A stretch of DNA of 64,000 nucleotides from Rudanella paleaurantiibacter. GTDB lineage: Bacteria; Bacteroidota; Bacteroidia; Cytophagales; Spirosomataceae. Where the stretch lies: NCBI RefSeq assembly GCF_009184635.1, contig NZ_WELI01000003.1, forward strand, positions 1 through 64,000, given 5' to 3'. The notes below the pieces were generated by a model that had not been told where the DNA came from, made no database searches, and worked only from the letters and a program-made list of their open reading frames with translations. This document shows positions 8,185-17,800 of the stretch, piece after piece. Position 1 is the first letter of the stretch. Each line of letters begins with the position of its first letter. A program made the position numbers and the translations under genes.

Positions 8185-11100
8185 ATGACAAAAACTTTAC
8201 GACGTACTACTCAGCTCATATGCTGGCTGGTACTACTGCTATCGATAACGATGGCAAAGGCGCAGATTACGGGGGGCGTTGAAGTTCTCGGCATTGGGGT
8301 TCCGATTGGTACAACATCAAGTACAGTTACCCAGAACTTCGATGCACTCGACAATGGCGTTACCGTTTCGGCAGCTGGTTTGCTGGGCAACGTGCAGGGT
8401 ACGTACACCAACCGTACACTGGTTTTTGCCTCAACGGGTGCTCCAAATATATTGGGAGCGGTTCCCACAGGGGGGGCTTACAGCTTCGGCACCAACAGTG
8501 ATCGGGCGCTTGGTTCCAATGCCAACCTGCTGAACTCGGCCGTTGGTTTGGTACCCATTCGGTACGGCATTCTGTTTCAGAACAGTACAGGCGCCCCTGT
8601 GTCATCCCTACAGGTGACCTACACGGGCGAACAATGGTATCAAGATGGTGATGGAGCAGCACAGTCACTCACAGCAGCCTATGCCCGGTTTGACGAAGGT
8701 GCTTTTTCTACAATTGGAGGTCTATTGACAGGGGTATTAAACCTGTTGAACGATTTACCCATTGTGAGCACGATTCCGTACACGCAGGTTCCGGGCTTGA
8801 CATTTACAAGCCTACAGAACGGTGGTACAGCGGGTGTTTTAAATGGAAACGCGGCTGCCAACCGAACTACACTTACGTCAACGATCACGTTTGGTACACC
8901 ACTGGCCCCCGGCGAATACGTCCTGCTCCGCTGGACTGATCTGAACGACGCTGAAAATGGAGCACTTGACGTGATTGATACAGACCATAGCCTCGCCATC
9001 GACGACCTCCGTGTGGTGGCCAACGTAGTTAACAACAATCCAGTTGCCAACCAGGGCGCTATTACGAATCCACAAACGGCTACCGTTGGGGTAGCTTTCA
9101 GTACGACTACTGCGGGTGCTTTTACAGACCCAGACAACCAAACTCTTACATACTCAGCCACAGGACTTCCAGCATCATTTTCAATCAACCCCACCACAGG
9201 GGTCATAACCGGGACAGCCGCCACAACAGTAGGCAGTCCATTCAGCGTTAGTGTTATTGCTACCGACCCATTTGGTGGATCGGCATCCGTCGGGTTCACC
9301 CTCAATGTGGTTAATCCACCCAATCAGCCACCCGTGGTGGTGAATGGTGGCATTCCTTCGCCCCAGTCGGCTACTGTCGGCATCGGCTTCTCGACCACCA
9401 CAGCCGGGGCCTTCTCCGACCCTGATGGGGGTACGCTCGCTTACTCAGCGGCTGGCCTGCCCGGTGGGCTGAGCATCAACCCTACCACGGGCGTGATCTC
9501 AGGCACACCAACTGCATCGGGTACGTTCAATGTGACCGTAACAGCTAACGACGGACAGGGCGGCTCGGTGAACACCGGCTTCCAGCTGAACGTGGCCCCC
9601 AATGGTGCGCCTTCTGTGACCTCGCCCGGCGATCAGTCACTGACGCTCAACACCCCAGCCAGCTTCACCGTAGTGGCAACCGACCCTGAGGGCGGCACGC
9701 TTACCTACGCGGCTACGGGTCTGCCAGCCAACTTGACGATCAATCCGAACACAGGTGTTGTGACGGGTACTCCCTCGCAAACGGGTGTCTTCCCTGTAAC
9801 GGTTACGGTAACCGATCCGCAGGGAACCACCAGCAGCGTCAGCTTCAACGTAACCGTCAACCCGCAGGTGACGCCTAACCAGCCACCTGTAGTAGTGAAT
9901 GGCGGTATTCCCTCGCCCCAGTCGGCTACCGTGGGAATCGGCTTCTCGACGACCACGGCCGGGGCTTTCTCCGACCCCGACGGGGGTACGTTGGCCTACT
10001 CGGCCGCGGGTCTACCCGGTGGGCTGAACATCAACCCCACCACGGGTGTGATCTCGGGTACACCAACCGCATCGGGCACCTTCAATGTAACGGTGACAGC
10101 TAACGACGGACAAGGCGGTTCAGTGAACGCGGGCTTCCAGCTGAACGTGGCTCCTGCCAACCAGCCCCCCGTGCTGGTGAATGGTGGTATCCCCTCGCCC
10201 CAGTCGGCTACTGTCGGCATCGGCTTCTCGACCACCACGGCCGCAGCCTTCTCCGACCCTGATGGGGGTACGCTCGCTTACTCGGCAGCTGGCCTGCCTG
10301 CGGGCTTGAGCATCAACCCCACCACGGGTGTGATCTCGGGTACGCCGACCGCATCGGGCACCTTCAATGTAACGGTGACAGCCAACGATGGGCAAGGTGG
10401 CTCGGTGAGCGCGGGCTTCCAGCTCAACGTTTCGCCCGCCAACCAGCCACCTGTAGTGGTGAATGGCGGTATTCCCTCGCCCCAGTCGGCTACTGTCGGC
10501 ATCGGCTTCTCGACCACCACGGCCGCAGCTTTCTCCGACCCTGACGGGGGTACATTGACCTACGCTGCCGCGGGTCTGCCAGCGGGTCTGAGCATCAACC
10601 CCACCACGGGTGTGATCTCAGGGACACCAACTACATCGGGTACGTTCAACGTAACCGTCACAGCCAACGACGGCCAAGGTGGCTCAGTGAGCACCGGCTT
10701 CCAGCTCAACGTGGCCCCCAATGGTGCGCCTTCTGTGACTTCGCCCGGCGATCAGTCACTGACGCTCAACACCCCAGCCAGCTTCACCGTAGTGGCAACC
10801 GACCCTGAGGGCGGTACGCTTACTTACGCGGCTACGGGTCTGCCAGCCAACTTGACGATCAATCCGAACACAGGTGTTGTGACGGGCACTCCGTCACAAA
10901 CGGGTGTTTTCCCTGTGACGGTTACGGTAACCGATCCGCAGGGAACCACCAGCAGTGTGAGCTTCAACGTAACGGTCAACCCGCAGGTAACGCCTAATCA
11001 ACCACCCGTAGTGGTGAATGGCGGCATCCCTTCACCCCAGTCGGCTACTGTAGGTATCGGCTTCTCGACGACCACAGCCGGGGCTTTCTCCGACCCTGAC

Positions 11101-14100
11101 GGGGGTACGCTCGCTTACTCAGCCGCGGGCCTGCCCGGTGGTTTGAGCATCAATCCCACCACGGGTGTGATCTCGGGCACGCCGACCGCATCAGGCACCT
11201 TCAATGTAACCGTAACGGCCAACGACGGCCAAGGCGGCTCGGTGAGCACCGGCTTCCAGCTCAACGTGGCCCCTGCCAACCAGCCACCAACCCTTGTTGG
11301 TCTGGGTATTGCGTCGCCCCAAAGCGGCACAGTAGGTGTTCCATTCACGAGCACTATTTCGAACGCCTTCTCCGATTCTGACGGTGGTACGCTTACTTTC
11401 ACGGCGATGGGTCTGCCAGCCGGTTTGGCAATCAGCCCAACGGGTGTTATCTCGGGCACCCCAACGGTATCAGGCTCGTTTAACGTAACCGTAACGACTA
11501 ATGATGGTCAAGGTGGTACTGTGAGCGATGATTTCGTCCTGAACGTATCTCCAGCTGCGGGCAACCAACCACCGACCCTCGTTGGTTTGGGTATTACGTC
11601 GCCCCAGAGTGGTACAGTAGGTGTTCCATTCACGAGCACTGTATCGGGTGCCTTCTCCGATTCTGACGGTGGTACGCTTACTTTCACGGCGATGGGTCTC
11701 CCAGCCGGTCTGGCAATCAGCCCGACGGGTGTTATCTCAGGTACCCCAACGGTATCAGGCTCGTTTAATGTGACCGTGACGGCTAACGATGGCCAAGGTG
11801 GTACTGTGAGCGATGATTTCGTCCTCAATATTTCACCGAGTGGTGCTCCTGTTGTGGCCTCGCCCGGCGATCAGTCACTGACGCTCAACACCCCGGCCAG
11901 CTTCACCGTAGTGGCAACCGACCCTGAGGGCGGCACGCTTACCTACGCGGCTACGGGTCTGCCAGCGGGTTTGACGATCAACCCGAACACGGGTGTTGTT
12001 TCAGGTACTCCGTCGCAAACGGGTGTCTTCCCTGTAACGGTTACTGTAACCGATCCGGTAGGTACTACCAGCAGTGTGAGCTTCAATTTGACGGTGAACC
12101 CGCAGGTAACGCCTAACATGCCGCCAATGCTGTCGGGGACACCCCTGGCTTCGCCCCAAAGCGCGACGGTGGGTGTAGGTTTCTCGACCAATACGGCCCA
12201 GGCGTTTGTTGATCCCGAAATGCAGCCGCTGACTTACTCAGCCACTGGCTTGCCTGTAGGTATCAATATCAATCCAAGCAGCGGGGTGATCTCAGGTAAT
12301 CCGTCAATGTCAGGAACATTCGGGGTTACGGTGATCGCTTCTGATCCGCAGGGAGCAAGTGTCAGCGCCGGATTTACCCTGAACGTTTCGCCAGCAGCCC
12401 CAGTAAGTACAACTCCACTGGCCGTAACGGTTCTGTCGTACAACTGCGTAACCGGTGCAATTGTGTTTGGTCGACTGGGAGGTGATCCGAATCGTCCGGT
12501 TGAGTACATGGCGATTGGCGTGAAAGGGTATTCGACCGATCCAAGCGGTATTATTGAAGCCGCCGTCCGGGCCGATGCCAACAATACGTCGATCACCGTT
12601 ATGGCTCGTTACGTAGGTGATCCGGCTTCGCAGGTGGTCTTCGTGTTCAACTTCCGGGCATTCTGTTCAACCGGTCAACCTACCAACCAGTCGCCGGTTT
12701 ACAACGGTGGCCTGGCCAATCAGGTGGGTACCGTGGGCGTACCGTTTACGTACACCTTCCCGTCGAATGCCTTTATGGACCCCGAAGGTCAGGCGCTCAC
12801 GTACACCGCAGCAGGCTTGCCCGCTGGTCTGAACATCAACGGTACTACGATCAGCGGGACACCGTCGGTATCGGGTACGTTTGGTGTGGTGATTACTGCC
12901 CGCGACCCACAGGGGGCAACGGCTACGGGTAATTTCCAGATTCAGATCAGCCCAGCCAGCAATGGCACCGGTGTCACCGGACCATTGGCCGCTACGGTAT
13001 TGTCGTACAACTGTACAACTGGCGCGATCGTGTTCGGCCGCGTTGGTGGCGACCCGAACCGTCAGGTTGAATACATGGCGATTGGCGTGAAAGGGTATTC
13101 GACTGATCCAAGCGGTATTATTGAAGCCGCCGTTCGGGCCGATGCCAACAATACGTCGATCACCGTTATGGCTCGTTACGTAGGTGATCCGGCTTCGCAG
13201 GTCGTCTTCGTGTTCGACTTCCGGGCGTTCTGTTCAGGTGGCCAACCCACCAACCAGTCGCCGGTCAACAACGGCGGCCTGACCAATCAGGTAGGCACCG
13301 TCGGCGTACCATTCACGTACACCTTCCCGGCCAACACGTTCTCTGACCCTGAAGGTCAGACGCTCACGTACACCGCAGCAGGTTTGCCCGCTGGTCTGAG
13401 CATCAACGGTACCACAATCAGCGGTACGCCGTCGCAGTCGGGTACGTTTGGTGTAGTGATTACCGCCCGCGATCCACAAGGGGCCACCGCTACGGGTAAT
13501 TTCCAGATTCTGATCAACCCGGCGGGTGGTGGTAGTGGTGCCCCGATTGTCAACGGCACCATTCCGAATCAGACCGCAACAGTAGGTGTTCCATTTGGCT
13601 ACACCGTTCCGGCCAACACGTTTACCGATCCGCAGGGTCAGTCGCTGACACTGACGGCGTCGGGTATGCCACGGGGTCTGTTGTTCAATAACGGTGTCTT
13701 CAGCGGGGTACCCACTCAGCAGGGTAGCTTCCAGATCACTGTAATCGCCCGTGACCCGGATGGTAACACGGCCAGCACAACCTTTACCCTTACGGTGAAC
13801 CCGAGCGATCAGTGCGGTAGCGACCCAACAACCATTGGTCAGCCGCTACAGCTGCTTGAGCCTACCTACAATTGCCAGACCGGTACAATCAAGTTCAACG
13901 TACGGGGTGGTAATGGTACGGTTATCGAGTTTGCCGCTATTGGTATCACGCCGTTCCAGCAAAACTGCTTTGAGACGATGGATACGGAAGTAGCGCAGGA
14001 CGTTCGGAACGACAAGCCAAACGTGGAGCCCTTCACGATTCTGGCCCGTCAGAACGGTACCACGGTTTCGTACTCGTGGGATGCCCGTGCGTACTGCCGC

Positions 14101-14409
14101 CCAGGTGGTACCGGCAACCCAGGTTCGGCTCGTATGAGCGTACTGGAGCCGATGGGTAACCTCAACATCACGGTGTTTGGCAATCCAACGTCGGCCGATG
14201 CCGTTGAGTTTGAGGTAACTGGTGCCGAAGGTAAGCCGCTGATGCTCCGTCTCAGCGATGCGCAGGGCAAGCCGATGGGCGAGCAGCGCCTTGAGAAGGC
14301 AGGAGCGGCCAACCGTTTCGTGATGCCACTCGGCAAGTCGGCCGGTATATATCTGTTGCAGGTAAGCACCCCTAACCAGGTGCAAACGGTGAAAGTAGTA
14401 CGGCAGTAA
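8185..14409 (+). CDS. Giant T9SS-exported repeat protein with 15 Ig/cadherin-like repeats
   Basis: 2074 residues. A signal peptide (1-27, ending AKAQ) precedes an N-terminal domain (about 28-282). From about 283 there are 15 repeats of about 90 residues of the He_PIG/cadherin-like type, recognised by DPDGGTLxYSAxGLPxGL, INPTTGVISGTP and SGTFNVTVTANDGQGG. Three cysteine-bounded modules lie at about 1411-1494, 1600-1683 and 1887-1971 (YNC...RAFC, third YNC...RAYC), interspersed with the last repeats. Residues about 1981-2074 are a T9SS type A sorting domain (VFGNPTSADAVEFEV ... SAGIYLLQV). It is likely a cell-surface or secreted adhesin or matrix protein. Neighbouring repeats are nearly identical in DNA, a sign of recombination or gene conversion. 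Confidence 0.9.
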   Translation: MTKTLRRTTQLICWLVLLLSITMAKAQITGGVEVLGIGVPIGTTSSTVTQNFDALDNGVTVSAAGLLGNVQGTYTNRTLVFASTGAPNILGAVPTGGAYSFGTNSDRALGSNANLLNSAVGLVPIRYGILFQNSTGAPVSSLQVTYTGEQWYQDGDGAAQSLTAAYARFDEGAFSTIGGLLTGVLNLLNDLPIVSTIPYTQVPGLTFTSLQNGGTAGVLNGNAAANRTTLTSTITFGTPLAPGEYVLLRWTDLNDAENGALDVIDTDHSLAIDDLRVVANVVNNNPVANQGAITNPQTATVGVAFSTTTAGAFTDPDNQTLTYSATGLPASFSINPTTGVITGTAATTVGSPFSVSVIATDPFGGSASVGFTLNVVNPPNQPPVVVNGGIPSPQSATVGIGFSTTTAGAFSDPDGGTLAYSAAGLPGGLSINPTTGVISGTPTASGTFNVTVTANDGQGGSVNTGFQLNVAPNGAPSVTSPGDQSLTLNTPASFTVVATDPEGGTLTYAATGLPANLTINPNTGVVTGTPSQTGVFPVTVTVTDPQGTTSSVSFNVTVNPQVTPNQPPVVVNGGIPSPQSATVGIGFSTTTAGAFSDPDGGTLAYSAAGLPGGLNINPTTGVISGTPTASGTFNVTVTANDGQGGSVNAGFQLNVAPANQPPVLVNGGIPSPQSATVGIGFSTTTAAAFSDPDGGTLAYSAAGLPAGLSINPTTGVISGTPTASGTFNVTVTANDGQGGSVSAGFQLNVSPANQPPVVVNGGIPSPQSATVGIGFSTTTAAAFSDPDGGTLTYAAAGLPAGLSINPTTGVISGTPTTSGTFNVTVTANDGQGGSVSTGFQLNVAPNGAPSVTSPGDQSLTLNTPASFTVVATDPEGGTLTYAATGLPANLTINPNTGVVTGTPSQTGVFPVTVTVTDPQGTTSSVSFNVTVNPQVTPNQPPVVVNGGIPSPQSATVGIGFSTTTAGAFSDPDGGTLAYSAAGLPGGLSINPTTGVISGTPTASGTFNVTVTANDGQGGSVSTGFQLNVAPANQPPTLVGLGIASPQSGTVGVPFTSTISNAFSDSDGGTLTFTAMGLPAGLAISPTGVISGTPTVSGSFNVTVTTNDGQGGTVSDDFVLNVSPAAGNQPPTLVGLGITSPQSGTVGVPFTSTVSGAFSDSDGGTLTFTAMGLPAGLAISPTGVISGTPTVSGSFNVTVTANDGQGGTVSDDFVLNISPSGAPVVASPGDQSLTLNTPASFTVVATDPEGGTLTYAATGLPAGLTINPNTGVVSGTPSQTGVFPVTVTVTDPVGTTSSVSFNLTVNPQVTPNMPPMLSGTPLASPQSATVGVGFSTNTAQAFVDPEMQPLTYSATGLPVGININPSSGVISGNPSMSGTFGVTVIASDPQGASVSAGFTLNVSPAAPVSTTPLAVTVLSYNCVTGAIVFGRLGGDPNRPVEYMAIGVKGYSTDPSGIIEAAVRADANNTSITVMARYVGDPASQVVFVFNFRAFCSTGQPTNQSPVYNGGLANQVGTVGVPFTYTFPSNAFMDPEGQALTYTAAGLPAGLNINGTTISGTPSVSGTFGVVITARDPQGATATGNFQIQISPASNGTGVTGPLAATVLSYNCTTGAIVFGRVGGDPNRQVEYMAIGVKGYSTDPSGIIEAAVRADANNTSITVMARYVGDPASQVVFVFDFRAFCSGGQPTNQSPVNNGGLTNQVGTVGVPFTYTFPANTFSDPEGQTLTYTAAGLPAGLSINGTTISGTPSQSGTFGVVITARDPQGATATGNFQILINPAGGGSGAPIVNGTIPNQTATVGVPFGYTVPANTFTDPQGQSLTLTASGMPRGLLFNNGVFSGVPTQQGSFQITVIARDPDGNTASTTFTLTVNPSDQCGSDPTTIGQPLQLLEPTYNCQTGTIKFNVRGGNGTVIEFAAIGITPFQQNCFETMDTEVAQDVRNDKPNVEPFTILARQNGTTVSYSWDARAYCRPGGTGNPGSARMSVLEPMGNLNITVFGNPTSADAVEFEVTGAEGKPLMLRLSDAQGKPMGEQRLEKAGAANRFVMPLGKSAGIYLLQVSTPNQVQTVKVVRQ
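9331..12115 (+). repeat. Near-identical tandem DNA repeats inside the giant gene
   Basis: About 270-bp units encode the He_PIG domains. Type 'a' units start NQPPVVVNGGIPSPQSATVG and type 'b' units start with PSVTSPGDQSLTLNTPAS. The order a-b-a-a-a-b-a then variants and a third b (about 11845-12115) suggests duplication of multi-unit blocks. Many stretches between units differ only at synonymous sites. Confidence 0.85.
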
Positions 14410-14412
14410 CGA

Positions 14413-14432
14413 GTTTGGGGGTTTCCCCAAAC
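14413..14432 (+). other. Short hairpin just after the giant gene
   Basis: GTTTGGGG pairs with CCCCAAAC around a short loop, directly after the stop at 14409. With the terminator at 14450 it forms a two-hairpin transcript end. Confidence 0.5.
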
Positions 14433-14449
14433 GAAGGAGCCGGTACAGC

Positions 14450-14495
14450 AACGCCGGACGAAGGAGGTTTCGATCTCCATCGTCCGGCGTTTTTA
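14450..14495 (+). terminator. Rho-independent terminator after the giant gene
   Basis: AACGCCGGACGA (14450-14461) pairs with TCGTCCGGCGTT (14480-14491) followed by TTTT; an inner GGAG/CTCC extends the stem. Confidence 0.9.
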
Positions 14496-14533
14496 ATGAA
14501 AGCCTGCTGCTCTGACCGGGCTTTTTCACCGGC

Positions 14534-15385
14534 TTAAACCGGTGCCAACGCCCGCCGGTACGCACTGGGCGTTTGGCCCGTTACGACCTTGAACGTCTTG
14601 TTGAAATGGGATAGGTTACTAAACCCAACGGCGTACCCAATATCGGCCACGGTTCGGGCAGAGTTGAGCAGCCTGCGAGCCTGATTGACCCGGTATTCGT
14701 TGACGAAATCGGTGAAGGTCATGCTCGTCATGCGTTTAAAATAACGGCAGAACGCCGGTACCGTCAGGCCCGCCGTGTCGGCTACCTGCTGTACCGACAA
14801 CTCTCCCCCGTAATGATCGGCCACGTACTGATACACCCGATTGATGCGCTCCTGTTCTTTCGGGTTCAGGTCGAACCGGATGCCATCGGCGTGCAGCGGC
14901 TGAACATCGGGAGCGACTGCCAATTGGTGCAACACCTGCAACAAGGTCATCATGCGCGCAAACGAGGGCAGGTGGGGCAATTGGAGCAGGGTTTCGCCAA
15001 CGGCCCGTTTGGTTGCCGGGCCAAACACCAACCCCAGCCGGCTCCGTTCGAACAAGCGCCGGATTTCGGTCATTTCGGGCGTTAGCAGAAATCCTTTTCC
15101 CAGAAAATCGTCGCGCATTTGCACCACCACCTCTTCATACTGCCCCTGCTTGCCGTAGCTAAAATTGAGGTGTGGCAGGTTGGGGCCAATAAACACCAGC
15201 TCGCCCGCTTCGTACTGCGAAATATTAGTACCCACATGGCGTTTACCGCTCCCTTCCGGGATATACACAATCTCGTATTCGGGGTGATAATGCCAGTACA
15301 CCCGGCAGGTTTCGGCCTCGGTCAGGTGCACCACCTTGAAGGAGTTACCGGGACCGGGTTCTATTTTTTCGAATTGTAGGCGCAC
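14534..15385 (-). CDS. AraC-family transcriptional regulator
   Basis: A 283-residue cytoplasmic regulator. The N-terminal half is a cupin-type ligand-sensing domain (WHYHPEYEIVYIPEGSGKRH, EAGELVFIGPNLPH). The C-terminal ~100 residues hold two helix-turn-helix motifs of the AraC/XylS type (LSVQQVADTAGLTVPAFCRY; VADIGYAVGFSNLSHFNKTF, then GQTPSAYRR). Such proteins usually control sugar or stress genes. The gene is divergent from the MFS transporter at 15801 across a 415-bp gap with a large palindrome, so that transporter is a plausible target (inference). Confidence 0.92.
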   Translation of the reverse strand: MRLQFEKIEPGPGNSFKVVHLTEAETCRVYWHYHPEYEIVYIPEGSGKRHVGTNISQYEAGELVFIGPNLPHLNFSYGKQGQYEEVVVQMRDDFLGKGFLLTPEMTEIRRLFERSRLGLVFGPATKRAVGETLLQLPHLPSFARMMTLLQVLHQLAVAPDVQPLHADGIRFDLNPKEQERINRVYQYVADHYGGELSVQQVADTAGLTVPAFCRYFKRMTSMTFTDFVNEYRVNQARRLLNSARTVADIGYAVGFSNLSHFNKTFKVVTGQTPSAYRRALAPV

Positions 15386-15490
15386 GACGGAGTTTAGCGT
15401 TTAGGTGTATTGAGTGACTGGATTGTTGTTTACTTGAATTCTGGTCTTACGTACTGGCGTCAACTACTGCCGGGGTATTCTGTTATCGTC

Positions 15491-15571
15491 AACCACTGCC
15501 AGGGTCTTTGACCACTGGCAGGGTTTCAACGCTCCTCACCCTGCCAGTGGTCAAAGACCCTGGCAGTGGTT
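15491..15571. repeat. Dispersed palindromic repeat, copy 1 (33-bp perfect arms)
   Basis: Bases 15491-15523 and 15539-15571 are perfect inverted copies around a 15-base loop. Each arm contains two tandem versions of a ~19-bp word (CCACTGCCAGGGTCTTTGA, then CCACTGGCAGGGTTTCAA). A second copy with one arm mismatch lies at 47992-48072. A degenerate word (ACTACTGCCGGGGTATTC) precedes it. The rest of the 15386-15800 gap shows no gene. Confidence 0.85.
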
Positions 15572-15788
15572 GAAACCCGTGTTTGATGATTTAGAGAAAG
15601 TAACAATCCAATCACTCAATACAGGTAGGGCTTACGGTCTATTTTTTTTGTTCAGAGGAGGCCGTCTTCGGGTATGCCGAACTAACCTCGTGCTCAATTA
15701 ACCAAAAAATAACACATTCTGCGTTTCAAAAATCAACAGAGCATTGGTTTTGGCAAATCGTAGCGTCGTACGAGTGCTGTTCGGGCCT

Positions 15789-15796
15789 TAGCTTTG
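15789..15796 (+). promoter_or_regulatory. TAGCTTTG -7 box abutting the MFS start codon
   Basis: Matches the Bacteroidota -7 element TAnnTTTG. The ATG at 15801 is only four bases beyond it, so a transcript would begin at or near the A of ATG (leaderless), or the true start is the next in-frame ATG at 15840. No TTG -33 element is seen at the expected distance. Confidence 0.4.
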
Positions 15797-15800
15797 TACC

Positions 15801-17003
15801 ATGAATACAACGGATCAATCGACTGTAACGTCTATATCCATGACGGGCAACCCGCTCGTTCGGAACGTGCTGGCTTATTTTGTTCATGCACAGGCCCGGG
15901 CAGTAGGGCTGGTTTTTGCCTCCGATAGCCTGCTGTTTGGCAGTTGGGTAGCGCACATTCCGCACATCAAGCAACGCCTGCAACTAAGTGAGGGCGAGCT
16001 GGGTCTGGTTTTGTTTGCCATGCCTGCCGGCCTCCTCACTATGAACCCGCTCACGGGGTACCTCATTGCCAAGCTGGGGCAGGCCCGTGCCTGTTTCTGG
16101 GCGGCTATCTGCCTGGCGCTGGCCATGTGCATTCCGGTCAATGCGCCCAACGTGTGGGTGCTCGTTCTGGGATTATATATGGTCGGGCTGGCCGGGGCGC
16201 TCATCAACGTAGCCATGAACACCCTGGCTACCGACGTAGAAAAATCGACGGGGCTGGCCATCATGTCGTCGTGTCACGGTATGTGGAGCGTGGGCGGCAT
16301 GGTTGGGTCGGCCGTGGCCGGGGCTGTGATTGCCCTGAACGTTGCCCCCGAAATACACCTACCGCTGATGGGTCTGCTGGTGCTTTTGATTACGGTCGGG
16401 GTACGGCCGGTTCTGGCCCGGATTCCGGTACAGCCCACTACCGAACAGGCTTCGTTTGTGATGCCCAACCTCAACCTATTGCTGATGATTTTGATCGGGC
16501 TAGCCCTGGCTATGGGCGAGGGTACGGCCTTTGACTGGAGCGCGGTGTACCTCCGCGAGACTCTCGGAGCCAGTAGTCAGGTAGCGGCTCTTGGGTTTGG
16601 CGCTTTCTCGCTGACCATGACTCTGGGGCGGTTTATGGGCGACGCCCTCATTCCCCGGCTGGGTGCGCAGCGGTTTCTGTTTCTGGGTGGACTTATTGCC
16701 GCTGCGGGCTTGTTTTTGGCCGTACTGGTCCCGGTACCGGGTGTAGCTCTGCTTGGATTTGCCCTGCTCGGCGCGGGCTGTTCGCTGGGGGCACCCATTC
16801 TGTACGCAGCGGCCTTACGGGTACCGGGTATTCCGCCCGCAGCCGGTCTGGCAACGTTTGCCACCTTTAGTTTTATCGGTTTTCTGGCGGGGCCTCCCGT
16901 TATCGGCTTCGTTGCCGAAGCCTTTGGCTTACCCTGGGGTATTGCCTTTGTAGGCTTCATGATGCTCGTATCGGCAGCACTCTCTAAAATTGTGAAATTG
17001 TAA
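15801..17003 (+). CDS. MFS transporter
   Basis: A 400-residue inner-membrane carrier with about 12 hydrophobic segments. It resembles bacterial MFS proteins with the N-terminal pattern FASDSLLFGSWVAHIPHIKQ and the loop LSEGELGLVLFAMPAG (YbjJ-like/sugar-MFS type). The substrate is not evident. An alternative start at 15840 (MTGNPLVRNVLAYF) would remove a 13-residue polar leader and agrees better with the promoter-like box just before 15801. Divergent neighbour: an AraC regulator. The HAD phosphatase gene follows after a snap-back repeat and may be cotranscribed. Confidence 0.85.
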   Translation: MNTTDQSTVTSISMTGNPLVRNVLAYFVHAQARAVGLVFASDSLLFGSWVAHIPHIKQRLQLSEGELGLVLFAMPAGLLTMNPLTGYLIAKLGQARACFWAAICLALAMCIPVNAPNVWVLVLGLYMVGLAGALINVAMNTLATDVEKSTGLAIMSSCHGMWSVGGMVGSAVAGAVIALNVAPEIHLPLMGLLVLLITVGVRPVLARIPVQPTTEQASFVMPNLNLLLMILIGLALAMGEGTAFDWSAVYLRETLGASSQVAALGFGAFSLTMTLGRFMGDALIPRLGAQRFLFLGGLIAAAGLFLAVLVPVPGVALLGFALLGAGCSLGAPILYAAALRVPGIPPAAGLATFATFSFIGFLAGPPVIGFVAEAFGLPWGIAFVGFMMLVSAALSKIVKL

Positions 17004-17007
17004 AAAT

Positions 17008-17130
17008 GAAAAATGAAGGAGGAAGGGAGGAGGGAGAAAAGGAGAAAGAAAGTAAGAAAAGGAAGGTCCTCCCCCTTTTTCCTTTCCTACCTTCTCCGTT
17101 CCTCCCTCCTCCCTTTTCTCCCTCTGTTCC
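17008..17130. repeat. Polypurine/polypyrimidine snap-back repeat before the HAD gene
   Basis: The left arm is a run of AGGAGGAAGGGAGG-type words (17018-17071); the right arm is the C/T-rich complement (17072-17130), which ends directly before the ATG at 17132. It is open in frame and could be mistaken for a 42-residue N-terminal extension of the HAD protein. Confidence 0.7.
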
Positions 17131-17131
17131 C

Positions 17132-17785
17132 ATGCTTGCAGCGATCTTTGACATGGACGGCGTTATTGCCGATACCAACCCCTACCATACTATTGCCTGG
17201 CGCGAATACTACCGGCGCAACGGTAAGCCCCTGAGCGATGCCGATTTTGTGAAATACGTTTCGGGCAATCATAACAAAGCTATTGTGGCCCATTTGTTTG
17301 ATGGACAAACACTAACCGATGAGGAAGCTTACCGACTCGGCGACGAGAAAGAAGCTTTGTTTCGCGAGCTGTATGCCCCGCATATTGTGCCCGTGCCTGG
17401 TTTACCCGATTTCCTGGAAGCACTCAGGCAGGCGGGTATCAAAACCGCCGTGGGTACGTCGGCCCCGGTCGAGAACCTTGATTTTGTGCTCGAAAAGCTT
17501 GGCCTACGCGATTACTTCGATGTGCTCCTGCACGAAAAGCTGGTGCAACGGCCCAAGCCCGACCCTGAGATTTACAGCAAAGCCATGGAGATGCTGGGCG
17601 TGTCGCCCGCCGACAGTCTGATTTTTGAAGATTCGATGACGGGAATCCGGGCCGCACGGGCGTCGGGGGCACGGGTCGTGGGCGTGGCCACTACGCATAC
17701 AACCGACCAGTTACGGGCTGTGTCGGACTATGTGATCCGGGACTTTACCGGGCTAACACCCGAAGGATTAATGGCCGCCCTGTAG
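17132..17785 (+). CDS. HAD-superfamily hydrolase, beta-phosphoglucomutase-like
   Basis: A 217-residue Mg-dependent phosphatase or phosphomutase. Motif I FDMDGVIADT has the nucleophile and acid/base Asp pair near residues 7 and 9, motif II is in GTSAPVEN, a conserved lysine is in RPKPDPEIY, and motif IV is FEDSMTGIRAARASGARVVG. A helical cap lies between motifs I and II. The ATG at 17132 is chosen because everything upstream in frame is low-complexity repeat. Substrate unknown: a sugar phosphate is likely by family. Confidence 0.88.
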   Translation: MLAAIFDMDGVIADTNPYHTIAWREYYRRNGKPLSDADFVKYVSGNHNKAIVAHLFDGQTLTDEEAYRLGDEKEALFRELYAPHIVPVPGLPDFLEALRQAGIKTAVGTSAPVENLDFVLEKLGLRDYFDVLLHEKLVQRPKPDPEIYSKAMEMLGVSPADSLIFEDSMTGIRAARASGARVVGVATTHTTDQLRAVSDYVIRDFTGLTPEGLMAAL

Positions 17786-17800
17786 CCGATTGGCAGCACC

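Noticed and set aside
9331-12115. Periodic repeats as a CRISPR or integron-type array
   Set aside because: They are in frame and encode known Ig-like protein repeats within one open gene.
17006-17131. N-terminal extension of the HAD protein
   Set aside because: The residues derive from a purine/pyrimidine snap-back repeat; the family motif begins right after the ATG at 17132. The same reasoning rejects the extensions before 33702, 34644 and 33336.
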